Origin: an uncultured Coriobacteriaceae bacterium
GTDB taxonomy: Bacteria; Actinomycetota; Coriobacteriia; Coriobacteriales; Eggerthellaceae
Direction of reading: 5' to 3'
NCBI GenBank assembly: GCA_902768975.1
Contig: CACXMZ010000008.1
Coordinates: forward strand, 1-64,000
DNA: 64,000 nt
A program made the position numbers and the translations under genes. Positions 15,437 to 23,330 of the stretch are shown in pieces. Under the pieces are notes generated by a model that was not told the origin of the DNA, ran no database searches, and saw nothing but the letters and a program-made list of their open reading frames with translations. How positions within the stretch are numbered: position 1 is the stretch's first letter; each line of letters opens with the position of its first letter.

Positions 15437-16621
15437 ATGGCTGAAGTAGGGAAGACCCCTCTGCTCGACGAGCTAGAAAACGGCCCATGGCCAAGCTTTG
15501 TTAAAGAAATAAAGCGTGCGGCCGAAAAGAACGAAATGAGCAAAGACCTTCTGGGTCAGCTCGAGCGTTCGTACGAAGAAAAGATTGGTCACTGGAAGCA
15601 TGGCGGCATCGTTGGTGTTAAGGGCTATGGCGGCGGTGTTATCGGCCGTTATTCAGACCTGCCGGACGAATTTCCCGCACTGCGCGAATTCCATACCATG
15701 CGTGTTGCTGCACCCAGCGGCTGGTTCTATAAGACCGACACGCTGCGCACCATCTGCGACATTTGGGAGCGCCACGGTTCTGGCCTCACCAACATGCATG
15801 GTTCTACGGGCGACATCATTTTGCTCGGTATGACCACCGAAGAACTTCAGCCAACTTATGACGAATTTGCCGAGCAGGGCATGGACCTGGGTGGTTCCGG
15901 TTCCGACCTTCGCTCGCCTAGCTGCTGCGTAGGCCCCGCTCGCTGCGAGCATGCCTGCTACGACACCTTGGATGCCTGCTTCGACATTACCAACGAATTC
16001 CAGGACGAACTGCATCGTCCCATGTGGCCTTACAAGTCCAAGATCAAGTTCGCTGGTTGCGCCAACGACTGCGTTGCCGCTCAGGCCCGCGCCGACATTT
16101 CGGTCGTAGGTACCTGGCGCGACGCCATTCAGGTGGACCAAGCCGCTGTTGCTGAATATGCCGACGGTGGCCTGAACATTCAGAAGTATGTCGTGGACAA
16201 GTGCCCCACGGGCTGCATGGCCTTCGACGCTGAAAAGAAGGAACTGACCATCGACAATCCCGAGTGCTCCCGTTGCATGCACTGCATCAACGTTATGGGC
16301 AAGGCTCTCAAGATTGGCAAGGAACGCGGCGCTACCATCATGATCGGCGCTAAGTCCACCATCGTGAAGTCAGCCTTTATGTCTTGGGTGCTCGTTCCCT
16401 TCATGCCCATGGAAGCTCCTTACGACGAATTCAAAGAGCTTTGTAATGAAATTTGGGACTGGTGGGACGAAAACGGCAAGACGCGCGAGCGCCTGGGTGA
16501 AACCATTTATCGCCTCGGCATGGGCAAGTTCCTGCGCGACCTTGGTATCGAAGCGGTTCCGCAAATGGTTTACAAGCCACGTTCGAACCCCTATGTATTC
16601 TGGCAACCAGAAGACTTCTAG
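15437..16621 (+). CDS. dsrA: Dissimilatory sulfite reductase alpha subunit
   Basis: The 394-residue protein has the DsrA order: N-terminal sulfite-reductase ferredoxin-like half, the siroheme/[4Fe-4S] region with [12 protein letters not shown] and GCANDC, and an inserted ferredoxin domain with CPTGC and ECSRCMHC. It forms the alpha2beta2 enzyme with DsrB that reduces sulfite on siroheme in the cytoplasm, handing sulfur to DsrC. It is somewhat shorter than the roughly 435 residues of Desulfovibrio DsrA. The GGAGGAGAG site decides the start. The locus has dsrD and lacks dsrEFH, which fits the reductive rather than the sulfur-oxidising type. Confidence 0.95.
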   Translation: MAEVGKTPLLDELENGPWPSFVKEIKRAAEKNEMSKDLLGQLERSYEEKIGHWKHGGIVGVKGYGGGVIGRYSDLPDEFPALREFHTMRVAAPSGWFYKTDTLRTICDIWERHGSGLTNMHGSTGDIILLGMTTEELQPTYDEFAEQGMDLGGSGSDLRSPSCCVGPARCEHACYDTLDACFDITNEFQDELHRPMWPYKSKIKFAGCANDCVAAQARADISVVGTWRDAIQVDQAAVAEYADGGLNIQKYVVDKCPTGCMAFDAEKKELTIDNPECSRCMHCINVMGKALKIGKERGATIMIGAKSTIVKSAFMSWVLVPFMPMEAPYDEFKELCNEIWDWWDENGKTRERLGETIYRLGMGKFLRDLGIEAVPQMVYKPRSNPYVFWQPEDF

Positions 16622-16636
16622 TACTGAAAAACCGCA

Positions 16637-16650
16637 ACTGCAATTGCAGT
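16637..16650. repeat. Perfect 14-bp palindrome between dsrA and dsrB
   Basis: ACTGCAATTGCAGT is self-complementary and sits in the short dsrA-dsrB gap. It may fold in the mRNA as a processing or stability element. Confidence 0.45.
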
Positions 16651-16681
16651 GTGCTTGACTTAAGAAAACGAGGTGAACAAA

Positions 16682-17737
16682 GTGGCTTTAACAGACCAGG
16701 GCCCCATCGATTATAAGGAGAATATTCCTCCTATTATTCAAGAGAACTACGGCAAGTGGGAATACCACGAGTACCCCCGTCCCGGCGTGCTGAAGCATGT
16801 TGGTCCTGCGGGTGCTCTGTATTCCATTCGCGTGGGTACGCCCCGCCTGCTGGCCGTCGACTCCATTCGCGACTTCTGCGAATTGGCCGACAAGTATTGC
16901 GACGGCTACCTGCGCTTTACCACGCGCCAGAATGTTGAATTCCTTACTACCAAGGAAGAAAACATCGAACCCATTATCAATGAAGTGAACGAACTGGGTT
17001 ATTCCGTTGGTGGTACGCACAACTCCATGTCGAGTATCGTGCACACCCAGGGTTGGGTACACTGCCACACTCCAGCAACCGACGCTTCGGGCATCGTGAA
17101 GGTGGTCATGGACGACCTGCATGAATTCTTCGTTGAAGACAAGCTGCCCAACAAGCTTCACATTGCCATGGCTTGCTGCCTGAACATGTGCGGCGCTGCC
17201 CACTGCTCCGACATCGCCATTGTTGGCGTGCATCGTACCGCTCCGCGTATGGACCATGACACCATTCGTCGTACGACTGAAATTCCTTCGCTCGTGGCCT
17301 GCTGCCCGACGGGTGCTATTCGCCCTGATCCGACGGAAAAGAGCGTTAAGGTTGTTGAAGAAAAGTGCATGTATTGCGGCAACTGCTACACCATGTCGCC
17401 CGGTATGCACATCCTCGACGCTGAAAACGACGGTATTGCCATCATGGTTGGTGGTAAGGTTGCTAACGCTCGTAGCAATCCGGAATTCAGCCGCATGGTT
17501 ATTCCGTTCTTGCCTAACACGGCTCCGCATTGGCCCGAAACCGTGGCTGCTATCCGCAACATTGTTGAATGCTGGATCGAAGGCGCGGAACCTGGCGAGC
17601 GTTTGGGTGAATGGATCAACCGCATTGGTTGGGAACGCTTCTTCAGCGTGACGGGCATTCCGTTCAACGACAAGCTCATCGACGACTATATCTTCTCGCG
17701 CGAATCGTTCCGTACGTCCGCTGCGTTTAAGATGTAA
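16682..17737 (+). CDS. dsrB: Dissimilatory sulfite reductase beta subunit
   Basis: The 351-residue partner of DsrA carries the siroheme-cluster segment [13 protein letters not shown] and the ferredoxin motif CMYCGNC. GTG 16682 is preferred because GAGGTGA lies five bases upstream; the longer GTG at 16673 has no such site. Many DsrB proteins read CYTMCP after the cluster motif; here it is CYTMSP, and from memory that cysteine is not a required ligand. It follows dsrA by 60 nt and is translated from the same mRNA. The short length compared with Desulfovibrio matches the short DsrA. Confidence 0.95.
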   Translation: MALTDQGPIDYKENIPPIIQENYGKWEYHEYPRPGVLKHVGPAGALYSIRVGTPRLLAVDSIRDFCELADKYCDGYLRFTTRQNVEFLTTKEENIEPIINEVNELGYSVGGTHNSMSSIVHTQGWVHCHTPATDASGIVKVVMDDLHEFFVEDKLPNKLHIAMACCLNMCGAAHCSDIAIVGVHRTAPRMDHDTIRRTTEIPSLVACCPTGAIRPDPTEKSVKVVEEKCMYCGNCYTMSPGMHILDAENDGIAIMVGGKVANARSNPEFSRMVIPFLPNTAPHWPETVAAIRNIVECWIEGAEPGERLGEWINRIGWERFFSVTGIPFNDKLIDDYIFSRESFRTSAAFKM

Positions 17738-17748
17738 GCAGGAGCATA

Positions 17749-18264
17749 TTGGTACAGGCTTCCAAACAGCTCATAGCACAGTTAGTAGAGGAGCGCGCCT
17801 ATGACGCGCTCCTTGCTTCTTTCGATGCCGAACCCGACGCGGTGCGCCGCAATTTGGTGCGCCTGGCCTACGACCCCCATGCGCCTTTGCACGACGAAAC
17901 CATCCGTGCTTTGCGTTTTCTTTCGCAGGAACGCAGCGAAGCCATGCCTGAGTTCTTCCTCGAAACCATGCGGCGGCAGATATGGGCCATGAATGAAGAA
18001 GGCGGCAACATTAGTTGGTCGGCGCCCGAAATAATTGTGGCTGTAGTAGCGGGCAACCCGAAGCGTTTTGGCGACTTCTTTTCCTTTGCCTTTGAAGCTG
18101 CGGTCGACGAAATGGTTTTCCAGCCAAGCCTGGTTAAAGCCTACGACCTTATGGCTGAAACGGAGCCCGAATTTGTAGCGGAATATGCGCCAAAAATAGA
18201 GATGTTGCGAAGCCGTCTGACTAGTGCCAACTATCTTGGTATTTCCCCAGGTCAAAGCACATAA
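17749..18264 (+). CDS. HEAT-like helical protein of the dsr operon, function unknown
   Basis: The 171-residue, mostly helical protein starts at TTG 17749 behind AGGAG and only 11 nt after dsrB, so it is cotranscribed. Its repeating pattern (VRLAYDPHAPLHDETIRALRF, then WSAPEIIVAVVAGNPKRF) looks like HEAT-type helical pairs. It resembles small proteins labelled DVU0298 family in sulfate reducers; that is a recollection, not checked. No cofactor motif is visible. A scaffold or assembly factor for DsrAB is possible. The TTG start would keep its level below that of DsrB. Confidence 0.6.
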   Translation: MVQASKQLIAQLVEERAYDALLASFDAEPDAVRRNLVRLAYDPHAPLHDETIRALRFLSQERSEAMPEFFLETMRRQIWAMNEEGGNISWSAPEIIVAVVAGNPKRFGDFFSFAFEAAVDEMVFQPSLVKAYDLMAETEPEFVAEYAPKIEMLRSRLTSANYLGISPGQST

Positions 18265-18283
18265 AAAGTGGGTATAACCTTGG

Positions 18284-18316
18284 GTAATAGTGTAATGAAA
18301 TTATTGTATTTTACAT
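18284..18316 (+). promoter_or_regulatory. Dyad C upstream of dsrD, shared with the DsrMK-like operon
   Basis: GTAATAG at 18284 leads into GTGTAA at 18290-18295, a 15-nt spacer and TTACAT at 18311-18316, matching dyad D at 12368-12400. A CATAAT hexamer at 18334-18339 could be the -10 box of a promoter for dsrD-dsrMKJOP. Confidence 0.5.
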
Positions 18317-18429
18317 TCAGAGTAAAGCTATCTCATAATGAACATGGCCATTAACGTGCATTTCTGTGCTCGTTAAACAAATGGCATGTGAAACGCATGC
18401 CGTGTACGTACATTTTTAAGGAGGCAACC

Positions 18430-18651
18430 ATGGATAAGGGCCCCGCAGATCCCAAGGTTAAGGAAGCTGTTCTTGCTTACCTGGACACCGTAGAAAAGGC
18501 CAAGAGCAAGGAAATTGCTAAGGCAATTGACGTGCCGAAGGGCGCTGTCGACCTGGCAGTTAAAGAACTTGCCGCAGAAGACCTGGTTGAGTATCTCTAC
18601 ATCACCACAACCTTTGTGGCACTGAAGGGCAAGGTTGCTCCGCCTGAATAG
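18430..18651 (+). CDS. dsrD: DsrD, winged-helix protein that stimulates DsrAB
   Basis: The 73-residue protein is nearly the length of Desulfovibrio DsrD (78). It has the conserved run of a winged helix (KEAVLAYL, AKSKEIAKAIDVPKGAVDLA) ending in the beta wing. The family is confined to reductive-type dsr organisms, where it acts as an activator of sulfite reduction by DsrAB rather than as a DNA-binding regulator. A strong AAGGAGG site precedes the ATG. It has its own upstream region with a regulatory dyad and is followed by an 11-bp hairpin before the next gene. Confidence 0.9.
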   Translation: MDKGPADPKVKEAVLAYLDTVEKAKSKEIAKAIDVPKGAVDLAVKELAAEDLVEYLYITTTFVALKGKVAPPE

Positions 18652-18678
18652 GCGAGTGGCCGCTCTTTTGGGACGACT

Positions 18679-18712
18679 CCTGGGTGAATGCAGGCGAGTG
18701 TATTCACCCAGG
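18679..18712 (+). other. Intercistronic hairpin after dsrD
   Basis: CCTGGGTGAAT at 18679-18689 pairs perfectly with ATTCACCCAGG at 18702-18712, without a clear T tract. It could separate abundant dsrD message from the membrane-complex genes. Confidence 0.6.
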
Positions 18713-18732
18713 GTCTTTGAGAAGGGGGCATC

Positions 18733-19230
18733 GTGGCATCCGCTTCCACGATAGAATCTATAGCTTCGCAATGGAAGGTCTTAATCGACCCACTCGTGGG
18801 CGACCAAGCCTTTTCCGAAAATGTTGCAGCGGGGCGCTTTCATAACCCCGCGGCTTACCATGTTCACAATGCTGCGCAGGCCGTTGTTGCCTATGTGCTT
18901 GAAGGCGAAGGCGAAGAAGCAGCCTTCACTGAACTTGACGACCTGGCTCGGATTATTGCCCTGCGCGTAAGTGCCCCTTCTGCTTCGTTTGCGTGTTTCT
19001 TTGAGCTTCGTACGCTCATAATCCAAGAACTGGGCAGCGCGGAATATCACCGCGTTGCGAAAGACGTAAACGGCCGACTCAATGCTTGTATTTTGCACGC
19101 GTTCGACGCGTATGTTGAAGCTCGCGAAAAGCTGAGCTCGATTGCAAATAACGAATTGAAGAAGAGGAACGAAATGCTTGAAAAGCTTGCATATGGTTCC
19201 AGCGCCAGGGAAGGGGGTGCGCTGTCGTGA
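18733..19230 (+). CDS. RsbRD N-terminal domain-like protein before dsrM
   Basis: The 165-residue, helical protein starts at GTG 18733 behind AAGGGGG. The pattern (helix bundle with FHNPAAY, LDDLARIIALRVS, AKDVNGRLNACILHAF) resembles the RsbR/RsbRD N-terminal globin-like domain, which in stress-response systems senses signals. Genes of this type are found next to dsrMKJOP in other sulfite reducers (family knowledge). The stop TGA overlaps the dsrM start as GTGA, so the two are translationally coupled. It may sense redox state or help assemble the complex. No heme-binding residue can be assigned. Confidence 0.65.
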   Translation: MASASTIESIASQWKVLIDPLVGDQAFSENVAAGRFHNPAAYHVHNAAQAVVAYVLEGEGEEAAFTELDDLARIIALRVSAPSASFACFFELRTLIIQELGSAEYHRVAKDVNGRLNACILHAFDAYVEAREKLSSIANNELKKRNEMLEKLAYGSSAREGGALS

Positions 19231-20303
19231 GAATAGTTGGTCCTATTATTGCGGTGTGCGCACTTGCCGGAATTGCCTGGCTTGGAACTGGCCCGCTTTC
19301 GCTGTATACGCTCTTTGGGGTTATTATTCCCTATTGCGCGTTTGCTGCTTTTGTCGTGGGCTTTATTATCCGCATTCTTAACTGGGGCCGTTCTGCGGTT
19401 CCATTCCGTATTCCCACCACGGCTGGCCAAGAAAAGAGCCTACCGTGGATCAAGCAAAACAAGCTGGACAATCCGTCTTCGAAGGCGGGCGTTGTGGGCA
19501 GGATGGCCCTGGAAGTACTGTTCTTTCGTTCGCTGTTCCGCAATGCTTCAACCGAAAAAACTGAAGATGGTATTGCCATTGGTTCGGCCAAATGGCTCTG
19601 GCTGTTTGCGCTTATTTTCCACTGGTCCATGCTCATTATTGTGCTGCGCCATTTCCGTTTGTTCCTCGATCCTATTCCGGCGTGGATTACTGCCCTTGAA
19701 GGCCTCGACGGCATGTTCCAAATTGGCCTGCCTGTAATCTACCTTACGGACCTGGGCATCGTGGCGGGTATTACCTTCCTGTTCATTCGCCGCGTAGTGG
19801 TGCCGCGCATCCGCTATATTTCGCAAACAATCGACTACTTCCCCCTGGTGCTTTTGTTCGGTATTGCCCTGGCTGGCATTATCATGCGTTACTTCACCAA
19901 GGTGGACATGTCGGCGGTTAAGGAACTTACGCTGGGGCTCGTACGCTTTACGCCCCAGGCAACAGTTACTGAACCCATTTTCTATATCCACATTTTCCTG
20001 GTGTGCTGCTTGCTGGTGTATTTCCCCTGGTCAAAGCTTATGCACGCGGGCGGCATTTTCCTTTCGCCCACGCGCAATATGGCCAACAACAGCCGCGCTG
20101 TGCGCCATGTGAACCCCTGGAACTACGAAGTCAAGAAGCATACCTACGAAGAGTACGAAAACGAAAACTGGGAAAAGATGCAAGCACTCGGTTTGCCGCT
20201 TGACTACGAACACGTAAAAGAAGAAGAGCCGCCCGCGGAAGCGGAAGCAGGTGCCGCAGAAGGCGCCCCAGAAGCGGCCAACACGGAAGATTCGGAGGGT
20301 TAG
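19227..20303 (+). CDS. dsrM: DsrM, membrane cytochrome b of the DsrMKJOP complex
   Basis: The 358-residue protein has about six helices with paired histidines (ALIFHWSMLIIVLRHFRLF, YIHIFLVC, KLMHAGG) suited to two b hemes, as in NarI-like proteins. The last 60 residues are soluble, acidic and Ala/Glu-rich. DsrM links menaquinol to the cytoplasmic DsrK. It starts at GTG 19227, overlapping the stop of the previous gene, and is followed two bases after its stop by dsrK. Gene order M-K-J-O-P is exactly that of other sulfite and sulfate reducers. Confidence 0.9.
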   Translation: MRIVGPIIAVCALAGIAWLGTGPLSLYTLFGVIIPYCAFAAFVVGFIIRILNWGRSAVPFRIPTTAGQEKSLPWIKQNKLDNPSSKAGVVGRMALEVLFFRSLFRNASTEKTEDGIAIGSAKWLWLFALIFHWSMLIIVLRHFRLFLDPIPAWITALEGLDGMFQIGLPVIYLTDLGIVAGITFLFIRRVVVPRIRYISQTIDYFPLVLLFGIALAGIIMRYFTKVDMSAVKELTLGLVRFTPQATVTEPIFYIHIFLVCCLLVYFPWSKLMHAGGIFLSPTRNMANNSRAVRHVNPWNYEVKKHTYEEYENENWEKMQALGLPLDYEHVKEEEPPAEAEAGAAEGAPEAANTEDSEG

Positions 20304-20305
20304 TT

Positions 20306-21976
20306 ATGGCTAAGTTACCGAATCGCACAGAAATGCTGGACTTCGATTTTTCCCTTCCACCTGAAGGTTGGATGGACACCAAGACCGAATTCAAAGACGG
20401 TATGTTCTGCCATGCGGTTAAGCCCGAAAAGCTTGAAACCGTCGGTATGCCGAATGCACACAAGTGGTCGGCGTCCGACGAAGACTGGGGCCTGCCCGAA
20501 AACTGGAAGGAAATTATCCTCCAGGGCATGGCGGACCGCCTTGAAAAGTACCGCTCGTTCAAGCTGTTCATGGACGTGTGTGTGCGCTGTGGCGCCTGTG
20601 CAGACAAGTGCCACTTCTATATGGGTACGGGCGACCCGAAGAACATGCCCGTGCTGCGCGCCGAATTGCTTCGTTCGGTGTATAAGCGCTACTTCACCCG
20701 CGCAGGCCGCATGTTTGGCAGCCTGGTGGGTGCGCGTGACTTAACTGAAGACGTTATTAAAGAGTGGTGGTACTACTTCTACCAGTGCACGGAATGCCGT
20801 CGCTGTTCGGCCTTCTGCCCCTATGGCATCGACCAGGCAGAAATTACCATCATGGGCCGCGAACTTTTGAACCTGCTCGGTTTGAACACCGACTGGATCG
20901 CCGGGCCCGTTGAAAACTGCTACATGCGTGGCAACCACGTGGGCCTTACCCCGCCCGCCATTTTGGACAACGTTGAATTCATGATGGACGACCTGGAAAC
21001 GGTCACGGGCCACCATTTCGAACCAAGCTTTAATCGCAAGGGTGCCGAAATCCTGCTCGTGTGCCCGTCGGGCGACCTGTTTGCCGAACCGGGCACCTTT
21101 ACCTTCATGGGCTACATCATGTTGCTCGAACATCTGGGCTTGGACTACACGCTTTCCACTTATGCTTCGGAAGGCGGTAACTTCGGCTTCTTTACCAGCA
21201 ACGAAATGGCCAAGCGCCTGAATTCCAAGATCTACGCCGAAGCGGAGCGCCTGGGCGTGAAGTGGATTCTGGGCGGCGAGTGCGGCCACATGTGGCGTCT
21301 CATGCAGCAATACATGGACACCTGGAATGGTCCGGCCGACTTCCTCGAACAGCCCGTTTCGCCCATTACGGGTACCGTGTTTGAAAATGCGGCATCCACC
21401 AAGATGGTGCACATGGTTGAATTCACGGCCGACCTCATCTACAACAAGAAAATCAAGCTCGACCCGTCTCGTAACGACGACTGGGTTGTTACCTTCCACG
21501 ACTCCTGCAATACGGCACGCGGTATGGGCATTCTGGAAGAGCCGCGCTACATTATCAAGAACGTGTGCAACCACTTCTACGAAATGCCCGACGAAACCAT
21601 TCGCGAAAAGACGTTGTGCTGCGGCAGCGGTTCGGGCCTGAACGCAGGCGAAAACATGGAACTGCGTATGCGCGGCGGTTTCCCCCGTGCAGAAGCAGTG
21701 CGCAGTGTGGTTGACCGTTTCGGTGTGAACATGGTTGCCAACATTTGCGCTATCGACCGCGCAGCCATGCCAGCGCTCATGGACTACTGGAACCCTGGTG
21801 TCGGCATCGTGGGCACCCACGAACTGGTGGGTAACGCCCTCGTGCTGGACGAAAACGACCATCGCACCATGAACCTGCGCCAGGAAGAACTTCCCAGCGC
21901 GCGCAAGGAAAAGGAAATCGCGGATGCGGTGGCTGCTGTTAACGGCCCCGAAAACGGAGAGGGGGGAGCAGCCTAA
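20306..21976 (+). CDS. dsrK: DsrK, HdrD-like catalytic subunit of DsrMKJOP
   Basis: The 556-residue cytoplasmic iron-sulfur protein has two ferredoxin motifs (CVRCGACADKCHFY near residue 93 and CTECRRCSAFCPYG near residue 160) and a CCG-type domain (HDSCNTARG, LCCGSGSG). The last element reads CAIDRA rather than CxxC, unlike the related protein at 13374-14978, which has CAPCSNC. DsrK is thought to reduce the trisulfide of DsrC with electrons from DsrM and DsrP. It sits directly between dsrM and dsrJ. The C-terminal 60 residues are acidic and poorly conserved. Confidence 0.9.
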   Translation: MAKLPNRTEMLDFDFSLPPEGWMDTKTEFKDGMFCHAVKPEKLETVGMPNAHKWSASDEDWGLPENWKEIILQGMADRLEKYRSFKLFMDVCVRCGACADKCHFYMGTGDPKNMPVLRAELLRSVYKRYFTRAGRMFGSLVGARDLTEDVIKEWWYYFYQCTECRRCSAFCPYGIDQAEITIMGRELLNLLGLNTDWIAGPVENCYMRGNHVGLTPPAILDNVEFMMDDLETVTGHHFEPSFNRKGAEILLVCPSGDLFAEPGTFTFMGYIMLLEHLGLDYTLSTYASEGGNFGFFTSNEMAKRLNSKIYAEAERLGVKWILGGECGHMWRLMQQYMDTWNGPADFLEQPVSPITGTVFENAASTKMVHMVEFTADLIYNKKIKLDPSRNDDWVVTFHDSCNTARGMGILEEPRYIIKNVCNHFYEMPDETIREKTLCCGSGSGLNAGENMELRMRGGFPRAEAVRSVVDRFGVNMVANICAIDRAAMPALMDYWNPGVGIVGTHELVGNALVLDENDHRTMNLRQEELPSARKEKEIADAVAAVNGPENGEGGAA

Positions 21977-22432
21977 ATGAAAAAGACAGGAATCATAGCC
22001 TTCGTCGTTATTTTCTGTGCGCTCGCACTTCTTCCGTTTGCGGCAAACGCAATCAGCCCGAAGGCTCCGCTGGAACTGGATTACAACACGCCAGCTATCA
22101 AATCTCTTGAAGAACACAAGTGCATTGAAAGCACGGAATTCATGAGGTCGTCCCACATGCAGCTGCTTGATTCGTGGCGCAACGACGTGGTGCGCAATGG
22201 CGATATCGTCTATACCGCAACCGACGGCACGAAGTACGAAAAGAGCCTCGACGACAGTTGTCTCACATGCCATTCCAATCCGGAAGAATTCTGTGACAAG
22301 TGCCATAGCTATGAAGGGGTCAATCCCTATTGCTGGGACTGCCACGACTCCTTTGGACTGTGGCGCCAAAACGAATCGAACGAAGCTTTGTATCAAGACT
22401 TCTTGGCTTCTGTTGAAGGGGGGCAGGAATAA
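21977..22432 (+). CDS. dsrJ: DsrJ, triheme cytochrome c
   Basis: The 151-residue protein has an N-terminal hydrophobic segment ending FAANA, which can serve as signal or anchor, and three CxxCH heme motifs: CLTCH, CDKCH and CWDCH. An extra cysteine (HKCIES) occupies the place of the unusual axial Cys ligand known from DsrJ. It works outside the membrane with DsrO and DsrP. The ATG follows the dsrK stop without a gap, and its own stop overlaps the dsrO start (TAATG). A membrane-anchored location is expected because the organism appears to be Gram-positive. Confidence 0.9.
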   Translation: MKKTGIIAFVVIFCALALLPFAANAISPKAPLELDYNTPAIKSLEEHKCIESTEFMRSSHMQLLDSWRNDVVRNGDIVYTATDGTKYEKSLDDSCLTCHSNPEEFCDKCHSYEGVNPYCWDCHDSFGLWRQNESNEALYQDFLASVEGGQE

Positions 22433-23328
22433 TGACTGCACAACAGCATTCTGAACGCTCCCTGACCAGGCGCAATTTTGTAAAGGCAGGCGCCGTCGCT
22501 TGCGCAACGGGCTTGTTTGCCCTGAATGGCTGCACGCTGGAAGAAGTGAAGAACAGCCAGCTGGCGTCCGAATTCCAGGGCATCGAAAACAAGCAGTATG
22601 GCCTTGCTATTAACGTTAGTATGCTTGACGCTTTGGGCGGCCAGGAATTTATCGACACCATTATTGCGGCATGTCACAACTACCATAACGTGCCCAAGAT
22701 TGACGACCCGAAGAAGTCCATGGACTGGATCTGGACGCAAAGCTACGAAGAAGCTTTCAGCGACATTGCCAGCACCTACGTGGACGAAAAAACGGCGTCG
22801 TACGCCTACCCGGTTATGTGCAACCACTGCACCGACCCGCAGTGTGTGCGTGTGTGCCCCACGCAGACCACCTTCAAGCGCCCCGACGGCATTGTGATGA
22901 TGGACTATCATCGCTGCATCGGTTGCCGCTTCTGCATGTCGGCCTGCCCCTATGGTGCGCGTAGCTTTAACTTCATGGATCCGCGCCCCTATGTGGAAAA
23001 GGAAAGCATGAATCCTGGCTATCCCACGCGCAGTAAAGGCGTCGTGGAAAAGTGCACCCTGTGCTACGAACTTATCGACCAGGGCTCCGTGCCGGTATGC
23101 GTGCAAGCAGCCTATGGTTGCATCACCTTCGGCGACCTGACCGACGAAAACAGCGAAATCCGCCAGGTGCTTTCCCAGGCCTTCTCCATCCGCCGCAGGG
23201 TGGAATTGGGTACGGGCCCGAATGTGTATTACATCTTCGACGAAGAAACGGCTTCCCTTTATGCCAACGGCCTCAACCTTGGTGGGGCACACGGCTTCGA
23301 AGGCGACCTTCTGGAAGGGGGTGAGTAG
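22432..23328 (+). CDS. dsrO: DsrO, Tat-exported iron-sulfur protein (probable lipoprotein)
   Basis: The 298-residue protein begins with a twin-arginine signal (LTRRNFVKAG) followed by a lipobox-like LNGC, so it should be folded, exported by Tat and lipid-anchored. It has ferredoxin motifs CNHCTDPQCVRVCP, CIGCRFCMSACPYG and CTLCYELI with later cysteines, for about three to four [4Fe-4S] clusters. In the DsrMKJOP complex it links DsrJ to DsrP. It overlaps dsrJ by one base and lies two bases before dsrP. The tat genes at 53914-55453 could supply the export machinery. Confidence 0.9.
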   Translation: MTAQQHSERSLTRRNFVKAGAVACATGLFALNGCTLEEVKNSQLASEFQGIENKQYGLAINVSMLDALGGQEFIDTIIAACHNYHNVPKIDDPKKSMDWIWTQSYEEAFSDIASTYVDEKTASYAYPVMCNHCTDPQCVRVCPTQTTFKRPDGIVMMDYHRCIGCRFCMSACPYGARSFNFMDPRPYVEKESMNPGYPTRSKGVVEKCTLCYELIDQGSVPVCVQAAYGCITFGDLTDENSEIRQVLSQAFSIRRRVELGTGPNVYYIFDEETASLYANGLNLGGAHGFEGDLLEGGE

Positions 23329-23330
23329 GC

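Noticed and set aside
18383-18417. GGCATG/CATGCC hairpin followed by TTTTT just before dsrD, considered a terminator
   Set aside because: The stem is only six pairs and lies directly before the dsrD ribosome-binding site; as a terminator it would silence dsrD, so it is not called.
20306-21976. DsrK considered inactive because its CCG domain ends in CAIDRA instead of CxxC
   Set aside because: The rest of the cluster motifs is intact and, as far as I recall, this variation is tolerated in DsrK proteins; it was kept as an observation only.
20741-22507. A 588-codon minus-strand frame opposite dsrK/dsrJ
   Set aside because: The plus strand carries clear DsrK and DsrJ motifs in an unbroken operon; the antisense frame shows low-complexity shadow composition only.
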